15,762 bases of DNA from Dysgonamonadaceae bacterium (GTDB lineage Bacteria; Bacteroidota; Bacteroidia; Bacteroidales; Azobacteroidaceae): the NCBI GenBank assembly GCA_031258895.1, contig JAIRMF010000082.1:1-15762 (forward strand). The letters run 5' to 3'. The translations under genes were made by a program, and so were the position numbers. Shown here in pieces: positions 13,791 to 15,762 of this stretch (positions are counted from its first letter, which is position 1; each line of letters begins with the position of its first letter). A model generated the notes under the pieces. The model saw nothing but the letters and a program-made list of their open reading frames with translations. It did no database searches and was not told where the DNA came from.

Positions 13791-15263
13791 ATGTATCTGT
13801 TAGGTTTCGATATTGGAAGTTCTTCCGTGAAGGCGTCTTTGGTTGATGCGTTGACGAGGAAAACGGTTGCGTCGAGTTTTTCTCCTAAGACCGAGATGAA
13901 GATTACGGCCCGAAAGCCGGGGTGGGCCGAACAGGACCCGGAAATGTGGTGGGAAAATTTGAAGGCTGCAAATAAGGACGTCTTGAATAAGTCCGGGATT
14001 TGTGCTAAGGATATCGTTGCGATCGGCATTTCATACCAGATGCACGGGCTGGTTCTTGTTGACGATAAGCATGATGTGATACGTCCGGCGATAATTTGGT
14101 GTGACAGTCGTGCGGTGGATAATGGCGAGACGGCGCGCCGGAAGTTGGGCGACACGTTTTGTTTGAATCATCTTCTTAACTTTCCTGGAAATTTTACCGC
14201 TGCCAAACTCTTGTGGGTGAAAGAGAACGAGCCTGAAGCATACGAGCGCGCATTATACGCCGTCCTGCCGGGGGATTATATTGCGATGCGGTTAACAGGT
14301 CGTATATCGACCACGGTAAGCGGGTTGTCGGAAGGGACTTTCTGGGATTTTAAACGGCAGCGCCTGTCGACCGAATTGCTCGACTGTCTTGGAATTGACA
14401 AGAAAATCATTCCTCCGGTATATCCGACATTCTGTAATGTGGCGACGCTCGATCCGGCTGCCGCGAAAAAACTCGGACTTTCGGAAGAAACGAAGGTATG
14501 CTATCGCGCAGGCGATCAGCCGAACAATGCAATGTCGCTCGGCGTCCTAAATCCGGGTGAAGCGGCAACCACAGCCGGGACGTCGGGCGTTGTGTACGGA
14601 GTTCTCGACAGGCCGGCCTATGATCGGGACTCAAGAGTTAATACTTTTGCGCATGTCAACTACACGGAGGACAATACCCGCATCGGGGCGCTGCTCTGCA
14701 TCAACGGTACCGGAAGTCTTAACTCGTGGATAAGGAATCAGATACTTCTCAAAAAAATGTCCTATGAAAAAATGAACGAAGAGGCGTCAAAATCTCCTGT
14801 CGGCGCAAACGGACTGTCCGTCGTACCGTTCGGCAACGGCGTCGAAAGAATGTTATGCAACAAAGAAACAGGTGGATCAATTAATAACATAAATTTTAAT
14901 ATCCACTCAATTCGGGACGTCATACGTGCATCGCAGGAAGGAATAGCATTTTCGTTCTGCTACGGCATGGACATAATGAAAAGCATGGGTATGGACGTGA
15001 GCCTTATCCGCGCATGTAACTCCAACATGTTCCTCAGTGCGCTATTCCGTCAAACGCTGGCAAACGTCAGCGGCGCCACAATAGAATTATTCGACACCGA
15101 CAGCGCCGCCGGAGCCGCCAAAGGAGCAGGCTTTGGAGCAGGCATATACGCCTCACTAAACGAAGCCTTCGACGGCCTCACAAAAATAACCTCCATCGAG
15201 CCGGAAACAAATCTCAAAGATGAGTACGAAGACGCATACAATCGCTGGAAAGAAAAATTTTAA
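13791..15263 (+). CDS. xylB: Xylulokinase, FGGY carbohydrate kinase
   Basis: This 490-residue kinase should phosphorylate D-xylulose with ATP, feeding the pentose phosphate pathway. GFDIGSSSVK at 5-14 is the N-terminal phosphate loop. YQMHGL at 82-87 is the xylulokinase MHG sugar-binding motif, and IWCDSRA at 102-108 replaces the usual WNDTR-like loop. AGDQPNNA at 240-247 includes the probable catalytic base Asp242. TTAGTSGVV at 260-268 belongs to the nucleotide-binding domain, and a Gly/Ala-rich GAAKGAGFGAG lies near the C-terminus. The length and the AGDQPNNA variant fit Bacteroides xylulokinases. No xylA or xylose transporter is in view. The third-position bias flips within the gene, from G/T at the start to A/C at the end. 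Another pentulose or hexulose specificity within FGGY cannot be fully excluded. Confidence 0.93.
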   Translation: MYLLGFDIGSSSVKASLVDALTRKTVASSFSPKTEMKITARKPGWAEQDPEMWWENLKAANKDVLNKSGICAKDIVAIGISYQMHGLVLVDDKHDVIRPAIIWCDSRAVDNGETARRKLGDTFCLNHLLNFPGNFTAAKLLWVKENEPEAYERALYAVLPGDYIAMRLTGRISTTVSGLSEGTFWDFKRQRLSTELLDCLGIDKKIIPPVYPTFCNVATLDPAAAKKLGLSEETKVCYRAGDQPNNAMSLGVLNPGEAATTAGTSGVVYGVLDRPAYDRDSRVNTFAHVNYTEDNTRIGALLCINGTGSLNSWIRNQILLKKMSYEKMNEEASKSPVGANGLSVVPFGNGVERMLCNKETGGSINNINFNIHSIRDVIRASQEGIAFSFCYGMDIMKSMGMDVSLIRACNSNMFLSALFRQTLANVSGATIELFDTDSAAGAAKGAGFGAGIYASLNEAFDGLTKITSIEPETNLKDEYEDAYNRWKEKF

Positions 15264-15274
15264 AATTTTCCTCA

Positions 15275-15615
15275 ACAACAAAGGGGGCTAAAAAAAAAGA
15301 ATAAAAGTGAGAAGCACAATTATAGAGAGATAGAAAGAAGTAATATAGGTGGAAGGTACAACTAAGGGGGGATAAAAGAAAAAATATAGGTGATAGGTAC
15401 AACTAAGGAGGGAGAGAAGAAGTAATATAGATGAGAGGCACAACTATGTATGAAGAGAAGAAGTAATATAGGTGATAGGTACAACTAAGGAGGGATAAAA
15501 AAAAGAATAAAGGGAGGAGACACAATTATATAGAGAGAGAAGAAGTAATATAGGTGAGAGACACAATTATAGATTGAGAAAAAAAGTAATACAGGCATGA
15601 TACACAACTATAATA
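15275..15615. repeat. Tandem repeat array C, 41-bp unit, about eight copies, purine-rich
   Basis: The anchor ACAA recurs at 15275, 15316, 15358, 15399, 15440, 15481, 15522, 15563 and 15604, so seven of eight intervals are 41 bp and one is 42. A typical unit has ACAACTAAGGAGGGA followed by AGAAGTAATATAGGTGA. One unit I counted (15399-15439) is 33 of 41 purines on the plus strand. The first two units closely resemble the sixth and seventh, suggesting expansion by unequal exchange. No palindromic core and no ORF of substance is seen. It fills the gap between xylulokinase and the next gene. Confidence 0.9.
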
Positions 15616-15649
15616 TGTAAAAAAATTTAATAAAAATAACTGTAACGGT

Positions 15650-15762
15650 ATGAACAAAATCATAACAAAGTCAAGGGCTATCACTGCAATTATAATTTTT
15701 GCAATATATTTGTCTGAAAATCTCTCGGCACAGCGTCTGTCCGATTTCGTTGACCCATTTAT
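15650..15762 (+). CDS. Start of a secreted protein, probably GH92 alpha-mannosidase family (cut by window end)
   Basis: Only the first 37 complete codons are present. MNKIITKSRAITAIIIFAIY followed by LSENLSAQ is a signal peptide with an LSA-Q cleavage site. The mature start, RLSDFVDPFI, resembles the YVNPFIGT-type opening of GH92 exo-alpha-mannosidases of Bacteroidetes. Such enzymes remove mannose from N-glycans or yeast mannan in the periplasm or at the surface. The family call rests on this short motif alone. No ribosome-binding site or TAnnTTTG box is visible just upstream, so a promoter may lie inside array C, or transcription may continue from xylulokinase. Confidence 0.55.
   Translation, partial: MNKIITKSRAITAIIIFAIYLSENLSAQRLSDFVDPF

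Noticed and set aside
15214..15402. A minus-strand ORF over the end of xylulokinase and array C.
   Set aside because: It is antisense to a certain gene, and the remainder is the pyrimidine strand of the repeat read as Phe/Leu/Ser-rich peptide.

Overview
The window looks like a chromosomal segment of a gut-type Bacteroidales bacterium. I infer this from gene content: a carboxypeptidase-regulatory/plug/beta-barrel outer-membrane protein, a Bacteroides-type dipeptidyl peptidase III, a eukaryote-like hexokinase, a DUF6261-like protein, a Bacteroides-type xylulokinase and the start of a probable GH92 glycosidase. Promoters of the Bacteroidetes form TAnnTTTG also recur in front of genes, and most starts lack a strong Shine-Dalgarno. 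Genus cannot be fixed from the sequence. No rRNA, tRNA, IS element or CRISPR array was seen.

Layout. (1) 3-539 (+) is the 3' end of an FGE-sulfatase/C-type-lectin-fold gene. Its last ~130 bases carry the signature of a diversity-generating retroelement (DGR) variable region, and a strong hairpin follows at 569-598. (2) 631-6419 (-) is a tightly packed four-gene run, read right to left: S41 lipoprotein protease, M49 dipeptidyl peptidase III, Fur-family regulator, argS. (3) 6420-6709 is a divergent promoter region. (4) 6710-11894 (+) holds the outer-membrane beta-barrel protein, a YitT-family membrane protein and hexokinase, the last ended by a clear intrinsic terminator. (5) 12016-13620 holds a DUF6261-like gene on the minus strand, with a tandem repeat array at each end. 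(6) 13753-15263 (+) is xylulokinase with its own promoter. (7) 15275-15615 is a third tandem array. (8) From 15650 (+) a secreted protein begins that looks like GH92 alpha-mannosidase and runs off the window.

The most interesting structure is the set of three tandem arrays, at 12016-12113, 13202-13447 and 15275-15615. All three have a 41-bp period. Arrays one and two appear to be diverged members of one family: both carry a short inverted repeat CCGA-N5-TCGG and a TCC block at the same place in the unit. Together they bracket the DUF6261-like gene. The middle array seems to lie inside a ~470-nt leader of that gene, because a good minus-strand promoter sits beyond it. The third array has the same period but an unrelated purine-rich sequence. 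Since 41 is not a multiple of 3, the arrays are not protein repeats.

How the genes fit together. Hexokinase and xylulokinase feed glycolysis and the pentose phosphate pathway, and the probable GH92 enzyme trims mannans or N-glycans outside the cytoplasm. The S41 and M49 enzymes look like envelope proteases that process proteins and peptides, cotranscribed with a metal- or redox-responsive regulator and a housekeeping tRNA synthetase. The DGR-type protein is probably a surface-displayed or ligand-binding protein whose binding face is diversified; its reverse transcriptase and template are not in the window.
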